Below, piece by piece: positions 17,552-26,343 of a stretch of 64,000 nt of DNA. The stretch spans positions 1,054,001 to 1,118,000 of the forward strand of contig NZ_JAKREV010000001.1 in the NCBI RefSeq assembly GCF_022664465.1, given 5' to 3'. The DNA is from Sphingomonas hankookensis. Its GTDB lineage: Bacteria > Pseudomonadota > Alphaproteobacteria > Sphingomonadales > Sphingomonadaceae. Each line of letters begins with the position of its first letter. Positions within the stretch are counted from its first letter, which is position 1. Position numbers and translations under genes: made by a program. The notes under the pieces were generated by a model that saw only the letters and a program-made list of their open reading frames with translations, did not search any database and had not been told where the DNA came from.

Positions 17552-18507
17552 GCGTGGGTCCGCTGCGGCGCGGGCGCGCGGGCGTCGAGGAACGCGTCGA
17601 TCGCGGCGATGGCGCGGCCGCGGACCGGGTCGGCCTCGCGCAATATCTCGTGCGCCGATTCAGCGCCGAAGCGCAGCAGTTCGACATCGGGCAGGTGCGC
17701 GGCGATCGCGATCGCGGCGCGCGCATCGACCAGCGCATCGGCCTCCGCCACCAGCATCTGGATCGGCACCTGCGTGTCGCCGAGTGCCGGATTGGTCCGC
17801 AGTTCGCGCGTCGATCGGAACGCATCGATCACCCACCGCCAGCTGGGCGGGCCGGTGCGCAACATCGCGTCGGTCCCGTGCCACCACACCTCGTCGGCAT
17901 AGCGCGCCGGATCGTGCGTCAGCATCGTCTCGCGCGACTTGAGGGTATGCGGACGCTCGTTACCCTGCCATGCCGGGCGCAGCGGGCTGCCCATCGCGGC
18001 GAGCAACCGTGCCATCCGTTCGCCGAAACGCGGGCCGATCGGCGAACGCAGCCCCAGCATCGGCGCGACCAGCACGCACGCCGCCGGATCGATCCGCCGC
18101 TCGACGACGGCACGCAGCGCCAGATGCCCGCCCATCGAATGGCCGATCAGCACGCGCGGTCCAGCGGCGTCCCACTGGTCCCAGAAGGCGGCAAGGTCGT
18201 CGAGATAGGTTTCGAACCGGTCGATATGCCCGCAATCGCCCGCCGGGGTGCACCGCCCCGACCCGCCCTGCCCGCGCCAGTCGAACGCGGTGATGCTCCA
18301 CCCACGGACATGCCAGTGGGCGAACGTCTCCAGATATTTCTCGAACACGTCGCCACGCCCGGTCTGGAACAACAGGCTGCCGCGCGGGCGGACATTGGCG
18401 GGGGCGGTCCAATCGAACCGGCGATGCGACCAGCCGTCGGGCGCCTGCCACCGAGTGATGGCGGCGGCGGCGGGAATCGCGCGGCGGTACAGGGCGTGTG
18501 CGGCCAT
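17548..18507 (-). CDS. Alpha/beta hydrolase, lysophospholipase (monoacylglycerol lipase) type
   Basis: Serine hydrolase of 319 residues related to PldB. The nucleophile elbow is VLIGHSMGGHLALRAV, about residue 125. FDWRGQGGSGR is the oxyanion-loop region. MLVAEADALVD carries the likely acid, and SAHEILRE near the C-terminus carries the expected His. No signal peptide is evident, so it is cytoplasmic or membrane-associated. It probably cleaves acyl groups from lysophospholipids or monoglycerides. Divergent from cpaA, with only 47 bases between the two starts. Confidence 0.88.
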   Translation of the reverse strand: MAAHALYRRAIPAAAAITRWQAPDGWSHRRFDWTAPANVRPRGSLLFQTGRGDVFEKYLETFAHWHVRGWSITAFDWRGQGGSGRCTPAGDCGHIDRFETYLDDLAAFWDQWDAAGPRVLIGHSMGGHLALRAVVERRIDPAACVLVAPMLGLRSPIGPRFGERMARLLAAMGSPLRPAWQGNERPHTLKSRETMLTHDPARYADEVWWHGTDAMLRTGPPSWRWVIDAFRSTRELRTNPALGDTQVPIQMLVAEADALVDARAAIAIAAHLPDVELLRFGAESAHEILREADPVRGRAIAAIDAFLDARAPAPQRTHA

Positions 18508-18527
18508 GGGTCCGGTTACGGTTTGGA

Positions 18528-18548
18528 AACCCCTTACGTCTAGGGGTT
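18528..18548 (+). promoter_or_regulatory. Hairpin covering the cpaA ribosome site
   Basis: AACCCC (18528-18533) pairs with GGGGTT (18543-18548) around a nine-base loop. The right arm contains the AGGGG that serves as Shine-Dalgarno sequence for the cpaA ATG at 18555. In RNA the hairpin would hide the ribosome site. It also could be a small protein-binding palindrome in the shared 47-base promoter gap. Confidence 0.4.
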
Positions 18549-18554
18549 AACGAC

Positions 18555-19028
18555 ATGGGGGATATCGTCGTTCCTTGGCTGGCGTTCGCGCTGGTCGTGC
18601 TTCTGGCCATCGCCGGGATCGAGGACGCGCGTACCCGCGAAATCGCGAACTGGAAGAATGCGGCGATCGCGCTGCTGGCGCCCGCCTGGTGGTGGGCCAA
18701 CGGCCTGTCGGGGATCGACATGGCGTGGCAGCTGGGCGTGGCGCTCCTCGTCTTCGCCCTGTTCTTCGCGGCGTTCGTCGCCGGACAGATGGGCGGCGGC
18801 GACGTGAAGATGATCGGCGCGCTGGCGCTGTGGCTGCCGCCCGGCGCCGTGCTGTCGATGCTGGTGATGATGTCGCTCGTCGGCGGCGCGCTGACGCTCC
18901 TGTTCCTCGCCGATCGCTGGCGGCGGCGGACCGAGCAGATGCCGGAGATTCCATACGGAATCGCCATCGCCATTGCGGGCATGCTCGCGGTCGCGAACCC
19001 GTTCTTAACCCATTTCGGTGATGCTTAA
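18555..19028 (+). CDS. cpaA: Prepilin peptidase CpaA (TadV)
   Basis: Inner-membrane aspartyl protease that removes the leader from Flp-type pilins. The length is 157 residues, the short form without the N-terminal methyltransferase domain of PilD. The two catalytic aspartates are in IEDARTREIANWKN (about residue 24) and AGQMGGGDVKMIGALALW (about residue 85), the latter being the hallmark GxGDxK-like motif. Five to six hydrophobic helices are visible. The ATG at 18555 follows AGGGG. First gene of the Tad pilus locus, 43 bases before cpaB. Confidence 0.93.
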   Translation: MGDIVVPWLAFALVVLLAIAGIEDARTREIANWKNAAIALLAPAWWWANGLSGIDMAWQLGVALLVFALFFAAFVAGQMGGGDVKMIGALALWLPPGAVLSMLVMMSLVGGALTLLFLADRWRRRTEQMPEIPYGIAIAIAGMLAVANPFLTHFGDA

Positions 19029-19071
19029 CGGCGAATCAACCGGCCAGGCGAATTGAAAGGCCTCCGACGTC

Positions 19072-20118
19072 ATGGACTCTCGCAAACTGTTCCTGCTGAT
19101 TGGGGCGCTGGTGGTAGCGGGCATTACCGCATTCATGGCGCGCACGCTGATGTCGGGCGCCTCCACCCCGATCGCCGCGGCGACGACGGTCGAAGCACCG
19201 GTCGACGGCCCGCGCGTCATGGTCGCGACCAAGGCGCTGCCGGTCGGCACCATTATCGACGCGACCGCACTGCGGTTCCAGCCATGGCCGAAGGAACTGG
19301 TGGAAAACGCCTATTTCCTCGAATCGATGCCGGAATCGCGCAACCTGGTCGGCACCGTCGTCCGCTTCGGCATTCCCGCTGGCCAGCCGATCACGCAGGG
19401 GGCGCTGGTGAAGCCGGGCGACCGTGGCTTCCTCGCCGCCGCGCTCGGTCCGGGGATGCGCGCGGTGACGGTGCCGGTGTCGGCGCAGAGCGCGGTCGCG
19501 GGGTTCGTCTTTCCGGGCGACCGTGTCGACCTGGTGCTGACGCAGACCGTGGCCGGCGGCGGCGACGGTCCGCCGCTCAAGGCGTCGGAAACGTTCCTGC
19601 GCAACCTGCGCGTGCTGGCGACCGATCAGCGCACCGACAAGAATACCGACGATCAGGGCAAGACGCTGGTATCGACCTATTCGACCGTCACGGTCGAGGC
19701 GACGCCGCGCATCGCGGAAAAGATCGCGGTGGCGCAGACCGTCGGCACGCTGTCGCTGTCGCTGCGCTCCATCGCCGACAATCGTTCGGAACTCGAGGAA
19801 GCGATCGCCAGCGGCGACGTACAGCTGCCCGCCAATGGCGATGCGAAGGCCGAAAAGGCTGCCCTCGAAAAGATCGCGAGCCGTCCGGTGGATGGCAGCT
19901 CGACCTTCTCGACCGGCGCCGACGTCTCACGGTTCCAGCGCAGCTCGGTGCCCGGCAAAGCCAGCGGGACGTCCTCCGGACCATCGGGCGAACCGGGTAC
20001 CATGACGACGACGTCGACGCCGGGCGCGCCCGCCGCACCGGCGGTACCGACCGGGCCGGTCGTGCGGATCACCCGCGGAAATGATGTGACCGCTGTGTCG
20101 GTCGGGGGGAACAAGTGA
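19072..20118 (+). CDS. cpaB: Flp pilus assembly protein CpaB (RcpC)
   Basis: Periplasmic subunit of the Tad pilus outer-membrane channel, 348 residues. One N-terminal membrane helix (KLFLLIGALVVAGITAFMA) is followed by a SAF-type domain (VMVATKALPVGTIIDATALR, VRFGIPAGQPITQGALV), then the RcpC core with AVTVPVSAQSAVAGFVFPGD and VDLVLTQT. The last 80 residues are Ser/Thr/Gly/Pro-rich and end VVRITRGNDVTAVSVGGNK. It overlaps cpaC by one base (TGATG). Confidence 0.95.
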   Translation: MDSRKLFLLIGALVVAGITAFMARTLMSGASTPIAAATTVEAPVDGPRVMVATKALPVGTIIDATALRFQPWPKELVENAYFLESMPESRNLVGTVVRFGIPAGQPITQGALVKPGDRGFLAAALGPGMRAVTVPVSAQSAVAGFVFPGDRVDLVLTQTVAGGGDGPPLKASETFLRNLRVLATDQRTDKNTDDQGKTLVSTYSTVTVEATPRIAEKIAVAQTVGTLSLSLRSIADNRSELEEAIASGDVQLPANGDAKAEKAALEKIASRPVDGSSTFSTGADVSRFQRSSVPGKASGTSSGPSGEPGTMTTTSTPGAPAAPAVPTGPVVRITRGNDVTAVSVGGNK

Positions 20119-21764
20119 TGCGCGGTCTGAAGCTCTTTCACCGGTCGGTGGCGGCGACGCTGTCGATCGCGCTGGTCGCGGGATCGGCGGCACCGGCCGT
20201 CGCCGCGCCGGGCACTGGCGGCGTCCGCGCCGCACGCGTCGGCACGCCCGCCGGCACGATGCGCCCGTCCACCGATGTGCAGCTGTCGATCGGCCAGGGC
20301 GAGCTGATCACCCTGCCCAGCAACGTCGCCGACGTGTGGGTGTCGAACCCCACGGTCGCCGACGTCTATGTCGGCAACCCGCGCCAGATCCACCTGTTCG
20401 GCAAGGCCGATGGCGAAGCGACCATCTTCGCCACCAGCGCCGGCGGCAGCGTTGTCTATTCGGCCAATGTCCGCGTCGGCCAGAACCTGACTTCGCTCGA
20501 CCGTATGCTGAAAGCGGCGATGCCCGAAGCCGATATCCGCGTGATCACGGTCGGCCAGATCGCGGTCATCAACGGCACGATCGCGTCGCCCGCCGACAGC
20601 GCGCAGGCCGAACGGCTGGTTACGTCGCTGCTGAACCCGGGCGTCGCCACCACCGACCCCAATGCCGCGTTGAAAGTCGCGGTGGTCAACCGGCTGAAGC
20701 TCGCCACCCCGCTGCAGGTGAACCTGCAGGTCCGCATCGCCGAAGTCAGCCGCAACTTCGTCAAGAATATCGGCGTCAACCTGACGTCGCGCGACAATTC
20801 GGGCGGTTTCCTGTTCGGCATCGCGCAGGGGCGGCAGGGCACGATCACCACCATTCCGGGCACGCCGGGCGATCCCACGATCCTTCCGACAGGGGGACGC
20901 CCCGGCGGCACGCTGTTCGGCTTCCCGACCAAGGCGACCAACGGCACCACGCTCAACCTCGCCGGACGCCTGCTCGGCCTCGAACTGCTCGGCGCGCTCG
21001 ATCTGGGCGAGCGTATCGGACAGGTCACGACGCTCGCCAATCCGAACCTGACCGCGCTTTCGGGCGAGACCGGTTCGTTCTTGGCGGGTGGCGAAATCCC
21101 GATCCCGATCAGCCAGGGCTTTGGCGCAGTGTCGGTCGAATACAAGCAGTACGGCGTCAGCCTCGCCTACACGCCCACCGTGCTGGCCGACGGCCGCATC
21201 TCGCTGCGCGTCCGTCCCGAAGTTTCGCAGCTGTCGGCGGCGGGCGCGGTGCAGATCAACGGCACGACGGTCCCCGCGCTGTCCACCCGCCGGGCCGAAA
21301 CCACGGTCGAGCTGGGGTCGGGGCAGAGCATGATGATCGGCGGGCTGCTGTCGAACAGCCACGACAATTCGATCGACAAGGCGCCCGGCCTCGGCGACCT
21401 GCCGATCCTGGGGTCGCTGTTCCGCTCGAACGGCTTTACCCGCAACGAAACCGAGCTGGTCATCGTCATCACCCCCTATCTGGTGAAGCCGGTAGACAGC
21501 CAGTCGCGGATCGCATTGCCCACCGACGCCTATTCCAGCCCCGGCGACGTCGAGCGGGTGCTGATGGGCCAGTTGTCCGGACAGCGTCGCCCCGATCCGC
21601 GCCCGGTGCCGACCATGGCCCCGTCCGCGCCGGTCCAGCCCGCGGTCGGCCTGACCGCGCCGGTCCCGGTGGCCCCTGCCGCCGGTGCCGACCCCGTCCC
21701 GCAGCCCCCGCGCAAGCGCGGCCGCGATCCCAAGCCCGCCGCGCCCGGCTTCAGCATCCAGTGA
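20118..21764 (+). CDS. cpaC: Type II/III secretin family protein CpaC (RcpA)
   Basis: Outer-membrane secretin through which the Flp pilus passes, 548 residues with a Sec signal peptide (SIALVAGSAAPAVA). The pilus-secretin N-terminal domain has VADVWVSNPTVADVYVGNP and the BON-like segment GQNLTSLDRMLKAAMP. The secretin core has QVNLQVRIAEVSRNFVKNIG, FLAGGEIPIPI and QSMMIGGLLSNSHDNSIDK, then ITPYLVKP. The C-terminal 75 residues are Pro/Ala-rich and end in a basic KRGRDPKP tail. ATG at 20118 shares a base with the cpaB stop. Confidence 0.95.
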   Translation: MRGLKLFHRSVAATLSIALVAGSAAPAVAAPGTGGVRAARVGTPAGTMRPSTDVQLSIGQGELITLPSNVADVWVSNPTVADVYVGNPRQIHLFGKADGEATIFATSAGGSVVYSANVRVGQNLTSLDRMLKAAMPEADIRVITVGQIAVINGTIASPADSAQAERLVTSLLNPGVATTDPNAALKVAVVNRLKLATPLQVNLQVRIAEVSRNFVKNIGVNLTSRDNSGGFLFGIAQGRQGTITTIPGTPGDPTILPTGGRPGGTLFGFPTKATNGTTLNLAGRLLGLELLGALDLGERIGQVTTLANPNLTALSGETGSFLAGGEIPIPISQGFGAVSVEYKQYGVSLAYTPTVLADGRISLRVRPEVSQLSAAGAVQINGTTVPALSTRRAETTVELGSGQSMMIGGLLSNSHDNSIDKAPGLGDLPILGSLFRSNGFTRNETELVIVITPYLVKPVDSQSRIALPTDAYSSPGDVERVLMGQLSGQRRPDPRPVPTMAPSAPVQPAVGLTAPVPVAPAAGADPVPQPPRKRGRDPKPAAPGFSIQ

Positions 21765-21775
21765 GGCACGTTCCG

Positions 21776-22423
21776 ATGACCCTCCTCCGTATCCTCACGC
21801 TCGGCACCGCGATCGGCATCGCCGGCTGCACCGGCACGCCCAATCGCGGCGTCGAATCGGTCCACCAGCCGGTCGTTACCCGGTCCGCCTATTCGTTCGA
21901 CGTCGCCGCCGGTCCCGCCGGGCTGGCACCGGGCGAACGCGCCCGCCTTGCCGGATGGCTGGAGGCGATGCGCCTGCGCTATGGCGACGAGATCGGCGTC
22001 GACGACGGTGGCAGCGGCGATGACGCGGTCCGCAGCGACGTGGCCGCCGAAGCCGCGCGCGTCGGCCTGCTGCTCGCCGACGCGGTCCCGCCGACCCCCG
22101 GCGCGCTGGCACCCGGCACCGTCCGCATCGTCGTGTCGCGCATGGCGGCAAGCGTGCCCGGATGCCCCGACAATTCGCGCACCTACCAGCCCAATTTCGG
22201 CGCGCACACCTCGTCCGACTTCGGTTGCGCGACCAATTCCAACCTCGCGGCGATGATCGCCCGTCCGGGCGACCTCGTCCTCGGTCGCGGCAATGCCGAC
22301 ACCACCGATACGATGGTCAACACCAAGGCGGTCGGCGCCCTGCGCCGCGCCGCACCCAGCGGCAATGGCGGACAGGTCAGTTCGTCGGTCGGCAGCGCCG
22401 GCAGCGGGGGAGGCAACAAGTAA
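21776..22423 (+). CDS. cpaD: CpaD family pilus assembly lipoprotein
   Basis: Lipoprotein of the Tad pilus machinery, 215 residues. The signal peptide is TLLRILTLGTAIGIAGC, with the lipobox Cys at residue 18. The CpaD region includes a periplasmic VRIVVSRMAASVPGCPDNSR with the family Pro-Gly-Cys-Pro motif and HTSSDFGCATNSNLAAMIARP. The Gly/Ser-rich end is variable. It may help place or stabilise the CpaC secretin. It starts 11 bases after cpaC and shares a base with cpaE (TAATG). Confidence 0.93.
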   Translation: MTLLRILTLGTAIGIAGCTGTPNRGVESVHQPVVTRSAYSFDVAAGPAGLAPGERARLAGWLEAMRLRYGDEIGVDDGGSGDDAVRSDVAAEAARVGLLLADAVPPTPGALAPGTVRIVVSRMAASVPGCPDNSRTYQPNFGAHTSSDFGCATNSNLAAMIARPGDLVLGRGNADTTDTMVNTKAVGALRRAAPSGNGGQVSSSVGSAGSGGGNK

Positions 22424-23718
22424 TGAACGCCCCGTTCAATCTCGCCCGCACGGCCCAGCGCGATCCCTTCGTCGCCTTCGTCTGCGACGAAAATTCGGCC
22501 GAGACGCTGCGCGGCGTCGCGGGCGGCCATGGCTGGCCGGTCGAAAAGATCATGAAGGGCGGCCTGCGCAACGCGGTGCAGACGCTGTCGGTCTCCGCCA
22601 GCCCGCACGTATTGTTCGTCGACCTGTCCGAATCGGGCGATCCGCTCAACGACATCAACGGCCTCGCCGAAGTCTGCGAACCCGGCACGATCGTGATTGC
22701 GACCGGTCAGGTCAACGACGTCCGCCTGTACCGCGACCTGCTGTCCAGCGGAATCCACGACTACCTGCTCAAGCCGCTCAACCCCGACATGGTGCGCGAA
22801 TCGATCGCGCAGGCGCAGGCGCTGCTGAACGCGCCGAAGGCTGCCGAGGCGAGCGTCGAGCGGCCGCATTGCGCGATCGCCGTCATCGGCACGCGCGGCG
22901 GCGCGGGGGCGTCGACCATCGCCACTTCGCTCGCATGGCTGATGGGCGAACAGGAACAGCGCAGCACCGCGCTGCTCGACCTCGACGTCCATTTCGGCAC
23001 CGGCGCGCTCGGGCTCGACCTCGAACCCGGCCGCGGGCTGACCGACGCGATCGAAAATCCCAGCCGCATCGACGGGCTGTTCATCGAACGCGCGATGGTG
23101 CGCGCGGGCGAACGGCTGTCGGTGCTGTCGGCCGAAGCGCCGATCAACGCCCCGATCCAGACCGACGGCAGTGCCTTCTATCAATTGCAGGAGGAAATGC
23201 GCGCGGCGTTCGAATGCACGATCGTCGACCTGCCGCGGGCGATGCTGGTCAACCACCCGCATCTGATCGAGGAAGTCCGCACCGCGGTCATCGTCACCGA
23301 ACTCACGCTGGCGGCGGCACGCGACACCATCCGTCTGTTGTCGTGGTTCCGGTCGAACGCCTCGCACGTCACCGTGCTGCTGGTCGCCAACAAGCTGCAA
23401 CCCGCGGTCAGCCAGGAAATCAGCCGCAAGGATTTCGAAGGGTCGATCGAACGCAAGCTCGACTTCGTCATCAACCATGACGGCAAGCTGGCCGCACAGT
23501 CAGCGAAGCTCGGCAAGCCGATGGCCGAAGCCGGCAAGGGCAATCGCGCGGTCGCCCCGCTGAGCGACATCGCGCGTAAACTGTGCCAGCTCAGCGACAA
23601 TTGCGACGACGATGCCGCCGCCAAGGGCAAGGGTAAAGGCAAGGCCGGCGGCGGCACGTCGTTGATCGGCAAGATCGCCGGGCTGCGCGCGCGTCTGCCC
23701 GCCCGGGCCAAGAAGTAG
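22423..23718 (+). CDS. cpaE: CpaE/TadZ, ParA-like pilus localisation ATPase
   Basis: Cytoplasmic protein of 431 residues that sets the cell position of the Tad pilus. An N-terminal receiver-like domain (about 1-135, with VLFVDLSESGDPLNDING) is followed by a MinD/ParA-type domain. That domain has the deviant P-loop IGTRGGAGASTIATSLAWLM near residue 160, where the usual GKT lysine is Ala, as is common in this family. The Walker B-like LLDLDVHFGTGALGLDL is present. The last 40 residues are Lys/Gly-rich. The next gene starts 15 bases later and is tadB, so cpaF is absent here. Confidence 0.93.
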   Translation: MNAPFNLARTAQRDPFVAFVCDENSAETLRGVAGGHGWPVEKIMKGGLRNAVQTLSVSASPHVLFVDLSESGDPLNDINGLAEVCEPGTIVIATGQVNDVRLYRDLLSSGIHDYLLKPLNPDMVRESIAQAQALLNAPKAAEASVERPHCAIAVIGTRGGAGASTIATSLAWLMGEQEQRSTALLDLDVHFGTGALGLDLEPGRGLTDAIENPSRIDGLFIERAMVRAGERLSVLSAEAPINAPIQTDGSAFYQLQEEMRAAFECTIVDLPRAMLVNHPHLIEEVRTAVIVTELTLAAARDTIRLLSWFRSNASHVTVLLVANKLQPAVSQEISRKDFEGSIERKLDFVINHDGKLAAQSAKLGKPMAEAGKGNRAVAPLSDIARKLCQLSDNCDDDAAAKGKGKGKAGGGTSLIGKIAGLRARLPARAKK

Positions 23719-23733
23719 GGCGCGGGCCGGGCG

Positions 23734-24711
23734 ATGGACATGCTGCCGATCCTGCTGCTGGCGATAGGCGCGGCGATGACGCTCGTCCTCGTCGTCCTTG
23801 CCTTTTCGGGGCCCTCGGGCGAGCGGGCGCGCAACCGCCGCCTGCTCGCGGTGCGCGAACGCCATGCCTCCGCCGCCAGTTCGACGGCGATGGAGGCGCA
23901 GATGCGCCGCATCGGCAACCGCGGCACGACCAAGGGCGATCGCGCCGCCGCCCGGCTGCTGCCCAATGTCGAACAGTTGAAGCTCCGCCTCGAAAAGACC
24001 GGCCGCAACTGGACGCTGTCGCAATATGGCAAGGTGACGCTCGGCATCATCGTCGTCGTCACCGCGTTCCTTGCCTTGAAGGGGTTGCCGCTGATCCTCG
24101 CGCTGCTGCTCGGCCTCGTGATGGGCATGGGCCTGCCGCATTTCCTGGTCAGCTTCTTCATCAAGCAGCGCATCGCCCGCTTCACCGCCAAATTCCCCGA
24201 CGCGATCGAACTGCTCGTCCGGGGCCTGCGCTCCGGCCTGCCGATCACCGAGACGATGACCGTCGTCGGGCAGGAGGTCGACGGCCCGGTGGGTGAGGAA
24301 TTCCGTCTGGTCAGCGACCGGATGAAGATCGGCCGCTCGCTCGACGCCGCGTTGCAGGAAACCGGCGACCGGCTCGGCACGCCCGAATTCCAGTTCTTCA
24401 TCATCACCATTGCCATCCAGCGCGAAACCGGCGGCAACCTTGCCGAAACGCTCGCCAACCTCGCCGATGTGCTGCGCAAGCGGTCGCAGATGAAGCTGAA
24501 GATCAAGGCGATGTCGTCCGAATCCAAGGCGTCGGCCTATATCGTCGGGTCGCTGCCCTTCATCGTGTTCGGCATGATCTGGACGATCAACGACACCTAT
24601 ATGCAGAATTTCTTCGTCGATCCGCGGCTGATGATCGCGGGCCTCGGGGGGGCGCTGTGGATGGGGATCGGCGCGTTCATCATGGCCAAGATGGTCAATT
24701 TCGAGATTTGA
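23734..24711 (+). CDS. tadB: Type II secretion F-domain protein TadB
   Basis: Inner-membrane platform protein of the Tad pilus, 325 residues. It has an N-terminal helix, a pair of helices around residues 95-135, then the cytoplasmic F domain (FPDAIELLVRGLRSGLPITE, ETGDRLGTPEFQFFIITIAI, QRETGGNLAETLANLADVLR), and two C-terminal helices ending GAFIMAKMVNFEI. It pairs with TadC to anchor the assembly ATPase, whose gene is missing from this locus. Overlaps tadC by one base (TGATG). Confidence 0.94.
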   Translation: MDMLPILLLAIGAAMTLVLVVLAFSGPSGERARNRRLLAVRERHASAASSTAMEAQMRRIGNRGTTKGDRAAARLLPNVEQLKLRLEKTGRNWTLSQYGKVTLGIIVVVTAFLALKGLPLILALLLGLVMGMGLPHFLVSFFIKQRIARFTAKFPDAIELLVRGLRSGLPITETMTVVGQEVDGPVGEEFRLVSDRMKIGRSLDAALQETGDRLGTPEFQFFIITIAIQRETGGNLAETLANLADVLRKRSQMKLKIKAMSSESKASAYIVGSLPFIVFGMIWTINDTYMQNFFVDPRLMIAGLGGALWMGIGAFIMAKMVNFEI

Positions 24712-25703
24712 TGATGGCCAGCTCCAATCCGACCCTGATGGGTATCGATATCGTCAACGCCGCCACGATCCTGTCGGGCATCGCCGCGTTGTCGATCATG
24801 CTCGCGATTTACGTCGCCACCACTAGCCGCGATCCGATGACGCGGCGGGTCAAGGCACTGAACGACCGTCGCGAACAGCTGAAGGCCGGCATCACCGCAT
24901 CGACCAGCAAGCGCCGCGCGAAGCTGGTGCAGAAGAACGAGGCGACCGACCGCATCCGCGACCTGCTGTCGACGCTGAAGGTGCTGCAGGATTCGCAGCT
25001 GAAGGTCGCGCAGCTCAAGCTGATGCAGGCGGGCATCCGGTCGAAGGACTGGGCGGTCGCGGTCATTTTCGGCCGGCTGGTGCTGCCGATCGTGCTCGGC
25101 CTGCCGATGCTCTACATCGTCTATGGCACCGATACCTTCGCCGACTGGTCGCCGCTGAAGGCCTACGGACTGGTCGCGGGTACCTTTATCCTGAGCTACA
25201 AGGCGCCCGACATCTATCTGAAGAACAAGATCACCAAACGGTCGGACGCGATCCGCAAGGGCCTGCCCGATGCGCTCGATCTGCTGGTGATCTGTGCCGA
25301 GGCGGGCTTGACCGTCGATGCCGCCTTCAACCGCGTCGCACGCGAACTGGGCCGGGCCTATCCCGAGCTGGGCGAGGAATTTTCGCTGACCGCGATCGAG
25401 CTGGGCTTCCTGACCGAACGGCGGCAGGCGTTCGAGAACCTTGCGCTGCGCATCAACCTCGACGCGGTGAAGGGCGTGGTGACCACCATGATCCAGACCG
25501 AGAAATACGGCACGCCGCTCGCCTCCGCGCTCCGTGTCCTCTCGGCCGAATTCCGCAACGAACGCATGATGCGTGCCGAGGAAAAGGCCGCGCGCCTGCC
25601 CGCGATCATGACCGTGCCGTTGATCTTGTTCATCCTGCCGACGCTGTTCGTCGTCATCCTGGGTCCGGCGGCCTGCAGCATCAGCGACGCGTTCGGCAAG
25701 TAA
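24711..25703 (+). CDS. tadC: Type II secretion F-domain protein TadC
   Basis: Second inner-membrane platform protein of the Tad pilus, 330 residues. An N-terminal helix (NAATILSGIAALSIMLAIYV) is followed by a basic coiled stretch (KRRAKLVQKNEATDRIRDLL), two helices, then the F domain with KGLPDALDLLVICAEAGLTV and FSLTAIELGFLTERRQAF. A final helix reads FILPTLFVVILGPA. The first of two adjacent ATGs (24711, 24714) overlaps the tadB stop. Last gene of the pilus operon, followed by a strong hairpin. Confidence 0.94.
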   Translation: MMASSNPTLMGIDIVNAATILSGIAALSIMLAIYVATTSRDPMTRRVKALNDRREQLKAGITASTSKRRAKLVQKNEATDRIRDLLSTLKVLQDSQLKVAQLKLMQAGIRSKDWAVAVIFGRLVLPIVLGLPMLYIVYGTDTFADWSPLKAYGLVAGTFILSYKAPDIYLKNKITKRSDAIRKGLPDALDLLVICAEAGLTVDAAFNRVARELGRAYPELGEEFSLTAIELGFLTERRQAFENLALRINLDAVKGVVTTMIQTEKYGTPLASALRVLSAEFRNERMMRAEEKAARLPAIMTVPLILFILPTLFVVILGPAACSISDAFGK

Positions 25704-25709
25704 GCCGAT

Positions 25710-25736
25710 GGGGCAGGCGGGAACGCCGCCTGCCCC
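25710..25736 (+). terminator. Terminator hairpin after tadC
   Basis: GGGGCAGGCGG (25710-25720) pairs perfectly with CCGCCTGCCCC (25726-25736) around a five-base loop, seven bases beyond the tadC stop. The stem is long and GC-rich, but the following GACCGTTA is only weakly T-rich. It probably closes the cpaA-tadC operon. Confidence 0.6.
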
Positions 25737-25778
25737 CGACCGTTATCGCCCCGTAACCATTATAGGGGCCCGCCGACC

Positions 25779-26327
25779 ATGTTGTTCCAGACGCCGACCC
25801 AGTTCGCAGTCTTGGCCCTCCTGCTCTTCGCCGGCTGGCTGTTCGGCCTCGCCTCCTCTTCGGGCGGCAAGAAATGGAAGCAGCGGTTCCGCGACGAGGA
25901 AGCCGCGCACAAGGCCTATCGCGCCGAAGTCGCAACCGACCTGAAGGCCCGCGACGAACGCCTGCGCGAAGTCGAGGTCGAGCGCGACCGGCTGGCCAAG
26001 GAACGCGGCACCGCGACCGCTGCCGCAGCGACCACCACCGCGGCGGCGACCGCCAGCAGCAGCGGCGGCGGCGGCGGCGGCTTCTTCGGCTGGGGTCGCG
26101 ACAACCTCTCGCGCATCCGCGGCATCGACGCCGATCTGGAACACGCGCTGGGCCAGCGCGGCATCAAGACCTATCGCGCGATCGAAAACCTCAGCGAAGC
26201 CGACGAACGCGCACTGGAGGACGATCTGCGCCTGCGTCCCGGCACGATCGACAGCGAACGCTGGCGCGAACAGGCGGCGATGCTGCGCGAAGGCCATGAC
26301 GACGACCATCGCAGCCGCTGGGGGTGA
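25779..26327 (+). CDS. Membrane-anchored protein with helix-hairpin-helix-like C-terminal domain
   Basis: A 182-residue protein: one N-terminal membrane helix (FAVLALLLFAGWLFGLA), a charged coiled-coil-like segment at 30-80 (DEEAAHKAYRAEVATDLKAR), an Ala/Thr/Ser/Gly linker with a run of Gly, then a domain DNLSRIRGIDADLEHALGQR followed by GIKTYRAIENLSEADERALE. This last part looks like the HhH-like domain (DUF4332 type) that follows such anchors in sphingomonads. Its function is unknown. The frame sits alone between the pilus operon and a repeat cluster. Confidence 0.7.
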   Translation: MLFQTPTQFAVLALLLFAGWLFGLASSSGGKKWKQRFRDEEAAHKAYRAEVATDLKARDERLREVEVERDRLAKERGTATAAAATTTAAATASSSGGGGGGFFGWGRDNLSRIRGIDADLEHALGQRGIKTYRAIENLSEADERALEDDLRLRPGTIDSERWREQAAMLREGHDDDHRSRWG

Positions 26328-26343
26328 GGCCCGGACAACCATC

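Noticed and set aside
19677..21362. Long minus-strand open frame opposite cpaB/cpaC
   Set aside because: Shadow of two genes with clear family motifs.
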